DNA of 64,000 bases from Nectonema munidae (GCA_030549495.1 JAUIRK010000320.1:1-64000), one strand, 5' to 3'. Numbered from the stretch's first letter, positions 41,001 to 56,000 are shown. Numbers and translations are program-made. The notes: a model not told the origin generated them from the sequence alone.

Positions 41001-44000
41001 CTTAGTTTTCACATTTATGGTTTGAAAATATCTGGACATTTCAATCGAATGTGTGGTTTACGTCTAAAAACTGTCTCCAAAAATATTTTAAAAGTTTTAA
41101 GTTAAATATCTGTTTTTATATCAAATCGACTATGCTTATTTTATTTCGGTACTCCATTTTAGCTAATACGGTTAAAAAATATCTGGAAGTGTCAATTGAA
41201 TTGATGTATGGCTGAAAATCAATTTTTTTCCAAAAAAATCATTTCTTTAAATATTTTTACTTTTTTAATATTTATTAATATTTAGTTTTTAATGCGTAGG
41301 CTTTTTGTTGAGGTTAGGGATTTGTTATATCTACACAAAGGAGCGAAAAGAAGAATTTAAAAAGTCTGACTAATGTCATAAAGTTATTTATCTAATTAAA
41401 AAGAATTTAGAAAATATTTTGTTTTATGTGCCAATAAAATTTAAAGGAAGGTTTTTTGTGTAGAGAAAACTAGAAAAAATTAAGCTCCACCCCGAATCAT
41501 GTCGAATACGAGAAATTATATACCAAATCTATTAATCGGTATTCTCTCCACCATTGTGATTACCAGCATTTATGAATAAAAAATATGGAAAATATGATTT
41601 ATATTTATATATTTGTTCTTCCGGTCCTAATACCAATGCTAACACCATACAAAGTATAATAGACTCCTAGTGACCAAACTAGCCGAATGTATTTTTTTCA
41701 TTTCGTTTTCAAATCAAAGACCTTCATTTATAGCATGCGCTCTTATGGTCTAATGTGTATAGCACTTAGCTTTACTATTGTATAATTTAAAAGACTTCGT
41801 ATTTGGGTAGCGAGTAATATTGTTATTAGTACTGATCTAGACAAACTCTTACACATACAATTCTAAAGATCTCATTGTGATTTGAATGTGAGTGTGCATC
41901 CCCTATTCAGCCCTTATTTTGGCAAGGAATCCAAGATTCTTTAGATATCTACTATCTCCTTTTTGGTTATTTGCAGAAAGAAGTGAGATAGCAAGAGTTA
42001 AGGAGAATAAGAATGCCTCTGGATTAGCGCAGAAGAGGCACACCCCAGCTGGCATGAAATCTTCATTCGAATTATAATTATTATTTATATATTACGTAAC
42101 TCTTTAAGGATCGTAAAATATATTGACTATCTATATCGTAAGGCTTCCAAAGTAAATGCTTACTTCACAAAAAAGATGATGCTAAAAACTTTTGATATTT
42201 CTTCTGACTTTGATTTCAATGAAGAACATTGATTATTTCCTAATATTTTTGAAAAGGGGATCTGATCGTGTTATTATTATATTACTCATGTTTTAGTTGG
42301 GTCGTTAAAATTTCTCGTCATATAGTATGTGTGTGTGTTTTGTATGTTTCCTATAGAGAGAGAAGCATTAAATTTAAAAAGGAAATCGAGTGCACATTCT
42401 TGTTATGTAAATCGTTGTGTGTGGCTTCTTCCACCAACGTCATGTTCGTGGGTTGTGTATGCGGTGCTCATTCATCAAAAGATGTTAGCACAATGATTTT
42501 CGACCCTTTCTGCTTACCCATGCACTCTAAAATTTTACATTTATTGCTTTTTCAAAAAACAATACTAATAAAAAATAAAAGAAGAAGAACTTTCAATTAA
42601 TTCTACCAAGTCTACAAACAAAATTTATATGCGTATGAGTGTGATGTGTGTTCTGCACTCTGATGAAGCATCTTCTCTCCAGACAACAACACTTGCCTTA
42701 GAGCCTTTTAGTCCATTTCTGAGTATAGAGCATGTAGTCGTGATGCACATCATTGCCTGCTTTTTTGCGATTTCTAATCGAGAGAGCACGCATTCTAGCG
42801 CATTAGCAGCATCCTCATCTTGCACATTCGCGCAGCACAGCCAATGTGTACAAAATACTAAAAGAATACATAATCCTAAGCTGCTAGAGCCATCTCCTGA
42901 TGATGAGCGTCCACTCTTTGTCTTTTCCTCTCTCTCACGTGTCTAGTTGTGGTTACCATTTGTAGACGTTAACACCACAGCCGCTCAATTTGTTTCACAT
43001 CCATGAAAAAAGGTTCATGCATTCTTTTTCTTTTTATTTGGCTCTGATCAATTCAAGCTCTGAAGTCGTTTCTTCTTTTCGCAGCGCCATTCATCTGTGA
43101 TATAGTATTACTACTCAGTCTGGGGGTATTTACTGTTTGTTATATTCTCTTTCACTGCACCACATTCATAAATGCACTCATTCGCGATCATCACCATATT
43201 TATCCATTTCAACAAAATTCTTCACTTGTATCCCTTTTCATTGGCTAATTTAAAGGGATATCAATCATCATTACCTTTATCCATTTAGACCGAATTCCTC
43301 ACCTGAAACATCACCACTTTTGCAGCCTGCTAATATAAAATTTATTGAACTGTGCTGCGCTCACCTTTTTATTCTCCTCCATAACCTCTTTTATTCTCTC
43401 TTGGCGTGTGCACAATTTTGGTGTATGGCACACATTAAGTCTGTATGTGTTGTGCTAGCAAGAGAATTTCAGTGACTGAAGAAACTGCTTGCTCACTTTA
43501 TATACTTCTACATCACATCGCATACACAATGATATTAATAATGTGTAAGTTGGGAAATCATAGCTCATCACCTTCCTCTACTTATTTGTCTATATCCCTC
43601 TTTTCTGTTCTTCTCCCTTGGATTTGAGAAAAGAACTACCATTGCTCTGTGTCTCAAAGAGTCGTACAACACCCTTTATCCCACTCCAGGCTGTTATTGT
43701 ATTTGTTTTTGTATTGTGTATGCTATTGCGGTTTTTCGCTGTATTTATACACATATACTTTGCATTTCATCATCATTTATTCACCTTATATAAGAAATTT
43801 TTGTGAGTGATTCTTCATCTCAAGTAAATATTTTGCTCATCTACGATTTTTAAGTGTTTCTTTCTTTCACCTGCTTTTGCCTGCTACGCCACATTTGTTT
43901 CATTCTTTTTGGTCGAGAATGAATTCATTTTCTGAATCCTCTCCGGCGGCAACAGCAGCTCATGAACACGAATGTAAAGTCTTTGTGCAGAAAGAGGCGA

Positions 44001-47000
44001 GTGACGAGCAGTGCGGAAAATGCGGCAAGACGTGTTTCAAGTACTGCCTCATACAGAAGTACTGTATATACAATGCCCCCAAAGGCGCTCCCAATAGGCC
44101 TTCCTCCTCGCCCTTCAATAATTCCAATGGAGTGGCGAATGCTGTTGAGAAAATGCCGTTCCGCATCTCAAAATCGGAAAATTGTGTCCATGATTCATCA
44201 AGAACCTACACTTTGAATCATGCTGCCTCAAGTGGAAATCCTGTTTCTGGGTTCTCTGAAGAGAAGCCCGACACCGTGTACAAGAGCCCCGAGTTCAAGC
44301 ACATACGCATTTCAATAAAGACTGGATCCGTGGGTGATAGTAGGAGGGATCACGCTTATGGCGGTGATGTTGAGCCCCCGCGTTACTCTACAAAGGATCG
44401 GGGCGTGGCGTATTTGTGCAGTCGTTCTTCATCCTCCTCCTCTACCCTCTCTTCTTCCACAAATTTGACTCCTTTCCACTCTCGCCCCACCCAAACGACA
44501 TCGACGTCATCATTCTCGTTGCCCGTGTTAAGCCGTGTCCCCGCAAACGAGAAAAATCTTAGTAGAAATCAGTATCTGAGAAAAATTTCAAATGATGAAG
44601 ATCAAAATTATTCGTCGTTTGAAAAGAGTTTACAAGAGTTTGAGCAGTGTTGCGAAAGTTTCAAATGTCCCCGAAAGAAGATTGAAGGAGGGAAAGGACG
44701 TGGCAAAGACGCTTTGGTTGTTTCTACACTTTCTGACTCCTCTTTGTATCTTTCGCTTCCAGCCCAAAAATCGAATGGAACTCTCCTTCATCAATTTGCT
44801 TCTCGCAATCATCCTACTTCCTCCACTATCTTTTCTTCAAGAAAAAATGTAAAAAAAAAAAAGGAATTTTTTTCGAATACCACGAAAAATGAAAATTGTA
44901 ATAACAATAATAATATTGATACTGACTTTACTACTACTAATGACACTATTGATACATTTTTTCCTTCAAAGTGCATACATGATAGTACAATCATACCCAT
45001 CACATTTGCCCCTCAAATTCGCCGACACAGCTCTCCAATCAATAATCCGACTCCTTCCAATATTGACGTCTCATTTAAAAAGATTGAGTGCCGAATTTCC
45101 TCCTATGAGTCTGTTTTAGTGCATAAACTCCGTAAGAAATTTATCACCAAATTGTATAACAGCAAGAAGCGTTTCGACGCTTCTCAAATTTCAAAGCACG
45201 TTTCTCCTTCGACGACTGCTCTTCGACAACGCGGGGACCACATTCTCCGAAGCCATGCCGCTTCTTCTAAAAAAATCCATTCAATACACAAGATTCATCG
45301 AAATTCGGCTGAAAATGACGATGCTTCGGGCCGTGTTTTGCTAGAAAAGGGGTCCGCCCCTCTAGCCAATAATGACAAAAATGTTTCTGCTGCTTCCTGC
45401 TCCTATCTCTCTCAAAACAAATTTCAGCGAATCAAGTCCTATCTACAAGACTGCAAAACGTATTCCTTGTCCACCTCTTCTAAAGTTATTCCCATCACTA
45501 AAGTTCAGCCCTCCTCCATCATTTCAAGGTCTTCGCATTCCGTTGCTCTCTCCTCTTCTTCCCACCCTCCCTTGGATTCTTCCTTCAAATTTTTTGATTT
45601 CTCATCTCGTTGTAAGCAGCCACCCCAGCTCAATAATCCGATTAGTAATGGCTTTACATCAGCCACTACTACTACTCACTACAACTGCAGAAAGAGCCGT
45701 ACCTTTGCTCATTTACAGAACTTCCTATTCCAGAGTCATCAGCAGCAGCCACGCCCGTTCCATCTCTCTACCACAACCTTCGACGGCACCTTCGCTCATC
45801 ATCATCAGCAGCAGCAAAACGGTAGCAGTAGCGGCACCGCTTCTTTCGGTGCAACATCCAATAATTTTTTTGCATCCACATCAAGCTCCTTCTGGAACTT
45901 CTCTTCCAATCTGCACTCCAAGTTTGCCTTCTTCAAATCCAAGAACATTTCTTCTCAATTCAGTCTGAAATTTGTGAATAATGCTGTCGCTTCCACGAGA
46001 AATATCTCCACCGCTGCTGCTGTCCACTGAAAAAAGATGAGTATTGCGTTGCTTTTAAAGGCTTTCTTAGTATCATGGTATTTTTTTTATCAAACCCTTG
46101 AACGTTCTTCTTATTTTTCCATTCTTACCAACGGCCTGTTTTCCCATATACCCATACATGAATTCATATACATACATATATGTGCTTCTTATACCTTTTG
46201 AATAAATTGATCATTTTTGAAGAATTTTTGTGCAAAGTTTCTATTTTTGTGTCTTTCAATTTCTTCCCTTTCATTTCAAAATAGACTCAGAAAAAAATGA
46301 TATGCGTTATTGATTATAAATTCATTAACGGCCTATTCACTCTTTTCTTGGCTGCCTCTCAACTACCCTTTCCAGCTGATTTTGGTATATTATTAGCATT
46401 TATTATAAACTTAAGCTCACTTGTTTTTTTGCTGATTTTCCGTATCTTCTTGTTAACTTTATTTTTTATAATTAAAACTTGTATTTTGATTCTGGAAGCA
46501 GTATATAAGCACCATTTTTAATTCTGCCTTTTCACTATAAATTCGTTTTTTACCCAAAATTTGCAAAAAAAGAAAAGATATAATCAAACGTTTAATGTTT
46601 CCTCACAAATCTTCTACATTATCTTTCATATCCTTAGATTTTCAATTAAATATTTCAAAAATTCTCATTTTTATGGTAAAAAAATGAGAGTTATTTAGGT
46701 GTTAGTTTGTAAACATATTTTTGATGAAATTTGTTTTTTATAGGGAAAAATAAATTAAATGTTTTCTATGAAGAGATAAGCGAGTATTACATTTTTTTAA
46801 AAACGTGGGTGTTCACGTGATTAAACGTTAAAAATAAATGTGTGCCTGTCCATTTATTTGTGAGTGTTAACGGCTAGATAAGTGTAAGTCAAATTATTTC
46901 AAAACATATTCCACTTATGCTTCCTCTTTAGCACATTATAAATTTTTTTTAAAAGAAACAATTTTTATATTTTCAAAGAGGAAATTTATTTTGTTTTCCA

Positions 47001-50000
47001 AAACTTTGCTATCCTTTCAACAGCAGCGCACATCCTGGGGGTGACGCTTCCCCGCCTCCAATAATTTCCAATTTTCTCAATTAGACCCTCGTTAACTCGG
47101 ACTCTGATAACTCGGATATCGGATAAGTCGGACCGTGACCGAGAATACAAATGTTTGCCCTCATAGGCTTACAAGGGGCCATTTTCTTTGACTTTTTTAA
47201 TTTCGCTTTGGTTTGAAACAAATTATTTTACAAATTTAAAATTTAATTTTAAGCAACAATGCATTTCAGTACGGAGTAATCAATTCACCTAACCAATTAT
47301 TTTGATATGAGCCAGGCTTGTTGACAATTAGTGAGATGAGGGCTGATAAATATCTTTTAGCTCCTAATCAATATTGCATCGGATAGTTTCATCAGAAAAT
47401 TTTTCATGCATGTCTAGTTTGCTTTGTAGAAATTCCTGGATTTCTTTCCATAGTATCACTTCTATACTTTTCCTTTGGAAAGCCCCTTCATGTTTAAGTA
47501 CAGCTAGAGTTTTTCAAATTCGAAATCATTTTCTTTGCATAACTCTGAAAACAAACAAGATTTGAAGGCATTTGCTTTAATTAAATCGCTGTTTTAATGA
47601 CTTCATTAAGAACATTTTTCAAACCATCAGGTATGGCTTTGATTATTAAGGCTTGGCTATGCATAGCGCACTTGGTAGCAATTACATCTGAAGATTTTTG
47701 CTTAATAAGAATCTAAAAACTAGAACAAGACATTGCTAGAGCACGGTCAGTAGACACTCCAAATGGATGTTCTGGCTTATTCAGACGGCGGAGGTTAAAG
47801 CAATAGGGAGTAAAGTTTCAAGCGATTTTATTTAAAAGAAAATAATATTTCGACTCCAAGCGTCTTTATGAAGTTTGAATTTACATGAAATCATTTGATC
47901 TCTGAAATCGGAAAAAAAATTTTTAAACACATAGTTTATTCAATGCAAGTTCTTTATGAATTTACATTTGGAATATATGATTGTGACATTCCGTTGAAGG
48001 TTGCCTTGGAATGAAAAATATTCCGTGTGGATAGACTTAGATTTCGCTACCCCGTCTCTGCAACTTCCATGAGAAATATAATTTGCCACACTTGTTTCAG
48101 GCTCCCTTAGAATCAGCTTTCCCCGTCCTTAGTGTCTCGCAACAGGGCTCTCAGTTAAAATTTTTGTGGATGTCGAAAATCTGTCCAAGATCCCTAAGTA
48201 TTATCTTTCTCCGAAGAAGCTACGTTTTCTAACTTATATCACGATCTCGAATCATGTAGGAACATACGGAATACCGATTTATAAAATACAAAAAAGTGTT
48301 AGTAGCGTAAAATTTCTGCATTGATGAAAAATAAAGTTAGCAAAGGCACTGAACAAGCAGTTAGCGGATGCAATGGGAGGGCGCGTAGTCAAACTTTTAT
48401 CTTGCCTAAAAATCCAATATTCCACTCGAACTTTAACTGTTGGCGCCACTGCACATTTTGCCTTGCGCCGCTGCATAGGCTGCTTGTCAGGCGCAATCAA
48501 GAACTCCGAAATAACACAGCAATATTGTTAATTCAATCTCGAAATGTTAGCCTTGCATTTCGATACAATTAACGATTCTTCGCAAAAAAAGGATGACTAA
48601 AATGTATACAAACGCCAATGATTTATATTATTAAATATTTTAAAATTTTAATTCTTTCTAATTTTATCACGTCCGGTGCTTACGTTTTTTACTTATAGGT
48701 CTGGGCATGGCTTTCATACAATTCAAATGGTATAATAGGGCCCCATACTTCCTAAACCGACTCCAGTTTCGCTTGTAATTCGATTAAGTATACTATTCTC
48801 CACTTGTTTTCAAGTAAATCGATTTTGGTGAATGGGAGAGAAGTCTTATTTTGTAATATTGCTATCGGTATCGCTTCAAAGGCACCACTAAGCCATCTGC
48901 TGACCTATATTTTATTACATCTTTGCTATCATATCGCATCTGCTGGGTATCAAGTTTGGGATACAATCAGAGGGTGTAAATTACTTGTCCTAATGATGCT
49001 ATATAACCGCCCCATAGCTTTACGTCGCAAAATGAGAGTGCATTGCAACGATAGCACTGTTTGATTGTATTTTGTGGAACAAGTTTCGCTCCCCAATCAT
49101 TTGTTTCCTTTTTGGCTGTTCGTTTGGATATACTAATTATCCTCATGCCTGCCTGCCTGTATTCGCCATCTCATTTTCATTTCTCTCTGAATTGCCTGCC
49201 CCCTTACCCTTACTCTGAAATCACTTGTGAATATGCTCGACGCTAGCACTTTCAGAAGCTCTCATTAATATTCTCTTTCTCCCATCATGTACATTTGCAT
49301 GGACAATAATTTATACATTTTAATCGATTTTCACCTGTAGGCAAGCCTGCTAATTTGCTTGGTCTATCTCCTGCTACGCTGTTTACATTTTAATCACATC
49401 TCAAAATCTTTTCTCCTTCCTTTGATTTTTCTTCAAGGTTTCCACTTCGAGTCCTAGCATTCTACTTTCATTCCTCACTGTTGGATAGAGAGCAATTGTG
49501 TCTACTGTAAGAAATCGCTGCGTCTACGTACCCTTTGTGATGATTAGAGAGCGCACTTCCAATTTAGAATTATTGAAGCGATAAGTGTAACTAAAATATC
49601 AATAAATGCAAAACAATTATCGAAAAATGATAATATTGCTTAAATAGGGCATGAGAGATTTTGCCGCCTTTTTCTCCAATACTCATTTCATTTTCCTGTA
49701 AATGCCTTAATGACGAATAATATTTTGAGTTTTCTTCAGTTTCATTAAAAGTAAATAACTTATTAGTTATATAGCTTTTCGACATCCTACTTCTTAAAAT
49801 TGGAAATTGTAACTAGCTACGGGCCTTCGTATGTATGTGCGAGTGTGTGCTAGAGTACTGCGCGATAAGGGCAACGCCACATGGGTTACCCACATAAAAG
49901 AATTTGCGGGCAGGGTGAGAGCAGGTAATTTTGTGTTGCGGGTGAGATTTAAGAACATTTAGATGCTTTTCATTTCTTAACAATCAAACTGAAGTATTGA

Positions 50001-53000
50001 AAAGATCGTTATAGAATATAACAATTCAAAAATAATTTTTCTTAAAACCTATAAAATCATTCTGAAAAGCTGGTTTGCGAAATTGAAGGCGCGACTTTTA
50101 AAAAAGGGTTTACGTCTTCTTTTTGTAGAAATTAGGAGTGAGAGTAAGAAATTAAAATATAAATGAATATATTCTAAAATGGAGTTGGAGTTGTCTAGTC
50201 GGAGTCAGGTGTTTTGTTTTTTGACTCAACCCTACTGAAACCTGATAAAATTAATGGTTTGTAGACCCAATCGTCAATCGGTTCACTTGTTCTCAGCTAA
50301 TTAGTCAGTTTACTTAAAAATTTGTACCTACATAAATTATTTTGCGAGTGTGGGTAAGTGCGGGTCAAGTTTTGCGCGTTTATGTACAACAATTTTGCTA
50401 TTGTATGCCTAGTGTGTGTAGGTATGAATCAGGGGCGCACATCCGGGGGAGGCCTATTTCAAGAATTTTCCAATAATTTGGAATTTTTTTAACTAGTGCA
50501 TATGCGTTATGTAAATTTAATTAAAATATTTTGGCTGGAAGTATAGTTTTTAAATTTCATTAATTTTGTAAAAAAAAAATATAAAGTAGTCGTATAATTC
50601 ATGTATACACTCTATTTTAAAGGATTGCTTGAATATTTGGTCTCCCGTGGTATTTCCAGACAAGTAATTTTGAAAATTGCAAAAAAAAATTACCCCCCCC
50701 CCCCCTCAAATAATTTTGAAGATGTGCTTTTTTTGTTTGTGTATGAATGTTTGTTTTTGTGAAAGAGCAAGCCAAAACAGCATACGGTATTGAATGGAAA
50801 ATTGCGTAAAATATAAATGCCGGCCTTAATGGGCTCATCTTCCTACGATGCTTACGTTGTACATTTTTAGGGCTCTAGAGCGCGAGGTAAAATAATTTCT
50901 CATCCAAAGACGCATTCCCTCCTCCCCTATTTCCAAAAATAGCAACAAAATGTTAACGCATTTTAGACACAAACACAAGTCATGAATTTGTTTCGCGGTG
51001 TTTTTAAAGCTTTAACTCAATTTTGGGTTAAAATTTGTTTTTTTGAAACACGAGCCTACTTGTAAATATTTTTCGCTTAATCATAATTGTCATTAGAGTG
51101 TTAAATAACATTGCCAAGAGTTTCCTTAGGTTCTTTATTTTCATTATTGTATTTATTTTAAGTCTTCTACAAATTTATTATGCTTTTATATCAGTTGCAC
51201 ATCCTTAAAAGTATACCTTTTTATAATGTTTTTGAAAATTTTGTGTTTGAAACTCCACCGTAAGACAAGTAAAGTAATATAGAAAGTGTACTCACAAGCC
51301 AAACAAGTCTTTTACTTATATTAAAAAGATTTTTACTTATATTAGCATTTCAAAGGTGAATACTTGTTATAATATTTCAAATACCAAAGGCTGATAAGAA
51401 AAAGACGTAACTGACTTTCACACCACTCACATTTACCCCATTTAAAAGTCTAAGCTGACGTTTTACATGTCCTTGCTACCTCACTCCTGTAGACGAAAAC
51501 TAAATTTCGCCTCCAAATCAATATTTAGACTGTAAATTAGTGTTAATCAAACATGATTCAGAATTAATTTTTTTATTTTTAATGTTTTAAATTAAGAACC
51601 GGATTTGTATATTTTTAAGAATCTGAATCGCACAAAACGTTTGTATGAATCATTTAAATCCAACATCACGTGCGCATGCTAAGTAGTGTTCCTGCTTTTT
51701 TTCGATCAAATTGTGCCTTGATGACTTCTATTTGGGTGTTTGCCATTGAGAAGGCACAAGTGCTTCTTCTCTCTTATGAGTGAACAACGTTTGTTGCTGA
51801 TCACAAAACAAAACCTTGTAATATCTAACTAAACAATTGTGTTTCCAAGCAAGTATTTATCACTACAACATTTGTCTTAGAACTGTTTTGCGAGCCGCTC
51901 AAATTACTTTAAAGAAAGTGAGTGATTTAATCACATATCGAGAAGAATCTTTTTTATAAATGGATGCGTAAATTATCAAGCGAAGCGGGAAAGCAATTTA
52001 TTTGTAGTCCTTTATGCTTGATATTCCGTATCGAATGAATGCTCAGGAGCGTTAGTCAGTCTGGCGTTGGTTTTCAATCCATTATTCACAACAGATTTAT
52101 CCCTACTTCTTTTTTAGTGTTCTCCATCTCAAACGTTGCCCGCAATTTACGTGAAATACTTGATCCAGGATGGACCTGCAGAAAAAAGCGGGCGACTTTG
52201 TAACGGCGACCAAATTTTATCCGTGAACGGCATTTCACTAGTTGGCTTAGCGCAAGAAGAAGCTGCGAGCATAATCCAGGCATGCGAAAAATCAGTCGAA
52301 CTACTCGTTCTTCACGAGGAAGCGATACCTGCAGCTCCATCACCTCCTTGCAGTTCTAAGCCGTATGAATTCTATCATTCATCAACACCACCGAATCTTT
52401 CTACCTCCGATCCCCCACCAGCTCGTCAAAAGTCTCTTGAAATCCTAGACATGTCTTCCATGAGTTTAAATACCAGTAAGATTATTATCTCTCTCTACTC
52501 TTTCAATATTCACGCTTTGCAGCACAGCCGTTACGTTTCTCCTTCATATTTCACCATGTTAAATTCTTGCCATAAAATTTCCCTTTTAATAGTAGTGACC
52601 ACATGATGTTACTGTACCAGCAATGCAATACTATAACTATAACTATAATATTATATATAGACGCATATATACCAAGTTTAGATTCTACCCATCAGGTGCT
52701 ATAAGAAATATTAATTGAAATGTCTTGAAATTTTAATACATTCGTTTAAAATGAACATATACCAAATTTTGTGAAATTTCAATAACAAGAAGTTTACTAA
52801 ATTTGCACTTACATTTAAATATAAGTATCCTGGCGCAGCACAGAGTCATAACAAAACTTTATTTTATGACATTAAAAAAGAGACATCAAATCTTCGACCT
52901 TCATTTAATAATGAAAAATCAACGTTGTAATGATTGTTTTCATCATCAACTTCAATATTTATTGCTTGAGAAACATGTGCACAAATTCGCGAGAAAAAAA

Positions 53001-56000
53001 ATAAAGGTTTCTATTATTTTGGTATTTCAAAAACATATTTTTAATTTGTTCTTCTCTTTCTTTTTTATATTTCCGCCATTCCATGCGTACTTTGAATCGA
53101 GCTCTTCTATTTCTGGCATGTCTTTTAAAAAAAATTCTGCACATTTAATAAAACTTCCCACACTGTAGTTGTCTCAAATGGAAGAGACGATTTCATTCTA
53201 AAATATTTTTAGAATGTCTTTTAGTGCTATAATAATGAAAGGTTATTCCCCTTATAAATATTAAGATAATATTTATAACCGTGATGATCCTTTGTTTTTA
53301 TTGCAAAATAATTAAAGTATATGGAAAAATAAAATATGCTGAGTAATATAAATTCCTATTGTGCGTATGAAATATAAAATGAAGCACAAATACTACAATT
53401 TTAAAGAAAGTAATTAGTGATGATGAAGAAATCTGCAAGCGAGTGTTTGCGGTCTGTAAAACGACATGTGTAAAAGATTTGTGTTTCTTCTTGCTTTTGT
53501 AGCTTTCTTGACAATTTCCTAGAAGCGTTTGAGCAATCTTATGTGCAACTACAAGATATGACTGCGGCATCTTTTTCTAGCCATCTTTTGAGAAATAAAA
53601 ATTTGTGTACTTGTTTTCTGCCTGTTACCACTGTTATTTATGTAATTCGTAAATAATAACTAATAAAATTGCTATTTAACTTGCTAACAAGTGGTTCTTA
53701 AAAGAGATGACACGAGTGTCTGCAAATAACTGTTGCAAAGCAGCTCCTAACTACGATAACTTGTAAAAGAGAATAATCATTTTACTTTGTAAATCCTTCC
53801 TTCCACATCAAGCAAACCGTGTACGTTATCACGAAAATGAAATAAAATTATCTTGGTGATGAATATGAATGTCTTGTCGAAATCAAGTTGTGAGTGTATG
53901 GTACATCTATTATGTTTAGATTTCTAAAATTACACATTTGTTAAGCGAAAGTTTCGAAACTCTCTTTTGACACAATATTTATTCTAATAAAATAAAACAT
54001 AAATGATCGGTATCATATACGAGCAAATCCTTAAAGATAGCCAGTCCTTCTACTTGTAATGAGAAGGCAAATTTATTAATAGAGTTAAATGTCATTCATT
54101 TTAAATTCTCATCGATTCGATTAAGAAATATGTGAAAAACGAAATTAAGAAATATTCACAATGCTGGAATAAGAAATAATAACACAGACACAAAACATGT
54201 ACAGATCAAATTTGAAGCTACTCTATTGAATATATATATAATTTATATATTCAGACAGAACTGGATAATGTGAAACGGAGTTATTGCAAAACCTTGCTAT
54301 TCAGATAAAGCTTACGGGGAACGAAATTTCGCTTTTAAATAAACGATATTAATATGTATTGATTTTAATGATGACGGTCAGAGGGATTTTTTAAAAAAAG
54401 CATCCCCTTTTATTATATCTTTGTTAAAAGTAGTCCTTTTGAAAATAAAAAACACCTTCATGACTTCAATAGTAGTAGTCAAATCTCGTTGGTCCGCAAA
54501 AACACTCACCGTCGGAATCTTTATAGTGGAGTGGAGAAAAACACGCATCTAATTAATTACTCTCAATTCCTCCACCCTAAATTGAGTTGTAATTACTCCA
54601 ACTTGCATCAACATTTGATTAGGGAAAATGTTTCACATGGTATTAATTCTTTATTCTTTTAATTGTTATGGCTTTTCCAATTTACGTTACTAACTTTTAT
54701 TTAAAATAACAATCCCAGACGACAGTGATATGAACTTTAATGGCAGTCGCAACACTCCAACAATCATAAAAGAGTCAACGCGCACTAATCTCAATCCATA
54801 TATTTCTTCTTCTATTCAAAGGTATGCGATTATATTTATTATTTACTTTTCTTCTAGTGATTAAACTTTTTACCATTGCAATAAGTTTGGTTACCACGTC
54901 TAAAAACGTTTTGACATTTTCAATAAATCTATATTATTCACATAGGAAGATCTGGTAAATGAATGTTCCTATGATAAATTCGCTTTTTTGTTAATTTTCT
55001 TAGCCAAAGTATTGATATGTGTGTAGTGAGTGCACTCATTCCATGGGAAGCTGGGATGAAGGTTTTCCCCGAGGGCGCATTAGAAATTTCAAGGGGATAA
55101 TTTGTCTGAAATTTTGATTTACATTTTTCTTATTAAATCAATAATGACTCGACCGATATCTTATAACCTTGTTATATAGCGCATTAGATTACTAAATACG
55201 CCAACATTTAGAAAATCATTCATGATATTACCGTATGGTTTGATTTTCAATAGATCAAAGGAAATTTCGCTAGAATCAAGTGGTAATACTTCTTTCATAA
55301 GCCCAAACTATGTAAGAACGGCAAACAATGAATACAACAATCACAACAATAATCTCACTAATCCGATGAATGAGCAAAACTCGTCTTCTCGCCCCTCTCT
55401 CCTTAATGATGTCCCTTCAAATTCGCATCAAAATTCAAAATACGTTTACGCTTTGCCTAAAACAATGATACCTTCACCCAAGTCCCCATCAGCTCGTGAC
55501 AAACCACACGTTGATTTCTTCGGTGCTTCCCACACAGAAAGACATTTTTCCACGTTCGCCAACTGCTACACCGACCCTGCTTCATTCAACCGACTCCATG
55601 CCACACCTCTCTCTAATAAAGGTCCTCATCATCAACAGAATCACCACCAGCACCAATACACTCCCGATTCTTTAGGGACACACGTGGTCTTTTCTGCTCC
55701 AGCATACGCCACCGTGTCCCAAGTCAATGCCGATCAAGCCGCATTCTCTTCTCAAAAGTCTTTGGGACCGAGTACCACGCCTTGTAAGAGTTTCTTAACT
55801 TATTTTGCTTTCTTCTACTTTGCCCCACTCCTTGAACACGAAGGGCTGGTCTTTTGTAGCTATGTTTTGCTTTAAAACACCAATTTGCAACAACTTTTTG
55901 TTATTTTTCATTTCTTAAATTTTCTGTCTTCTTCTTTAGTTAATTAGTTTTTAATCTTCTAATTAATTAATTTTATTGATATACATTTTATTGGTTAGAT

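Noticed and set aside
42629-42946. 105-codon plus-strand frame
   Set aside because: The opposite strand is open over nearly the same interval, there is no recognisable motif, and no splice or poly(A) context was found.
45372-45968. 198-codon frame overlapping the nested gene
   Set aside because: It is the +1 shadow of the nested frame; its Ser/Pro/Leu bias is what pyrimidine-rich coding sequence gives when read out of frame.
50172-50235. Complete hAT-type element with GGAGTCGGAGT ends
   Set aside because: Only one end was found and no duplicated 8-mer could be matched.
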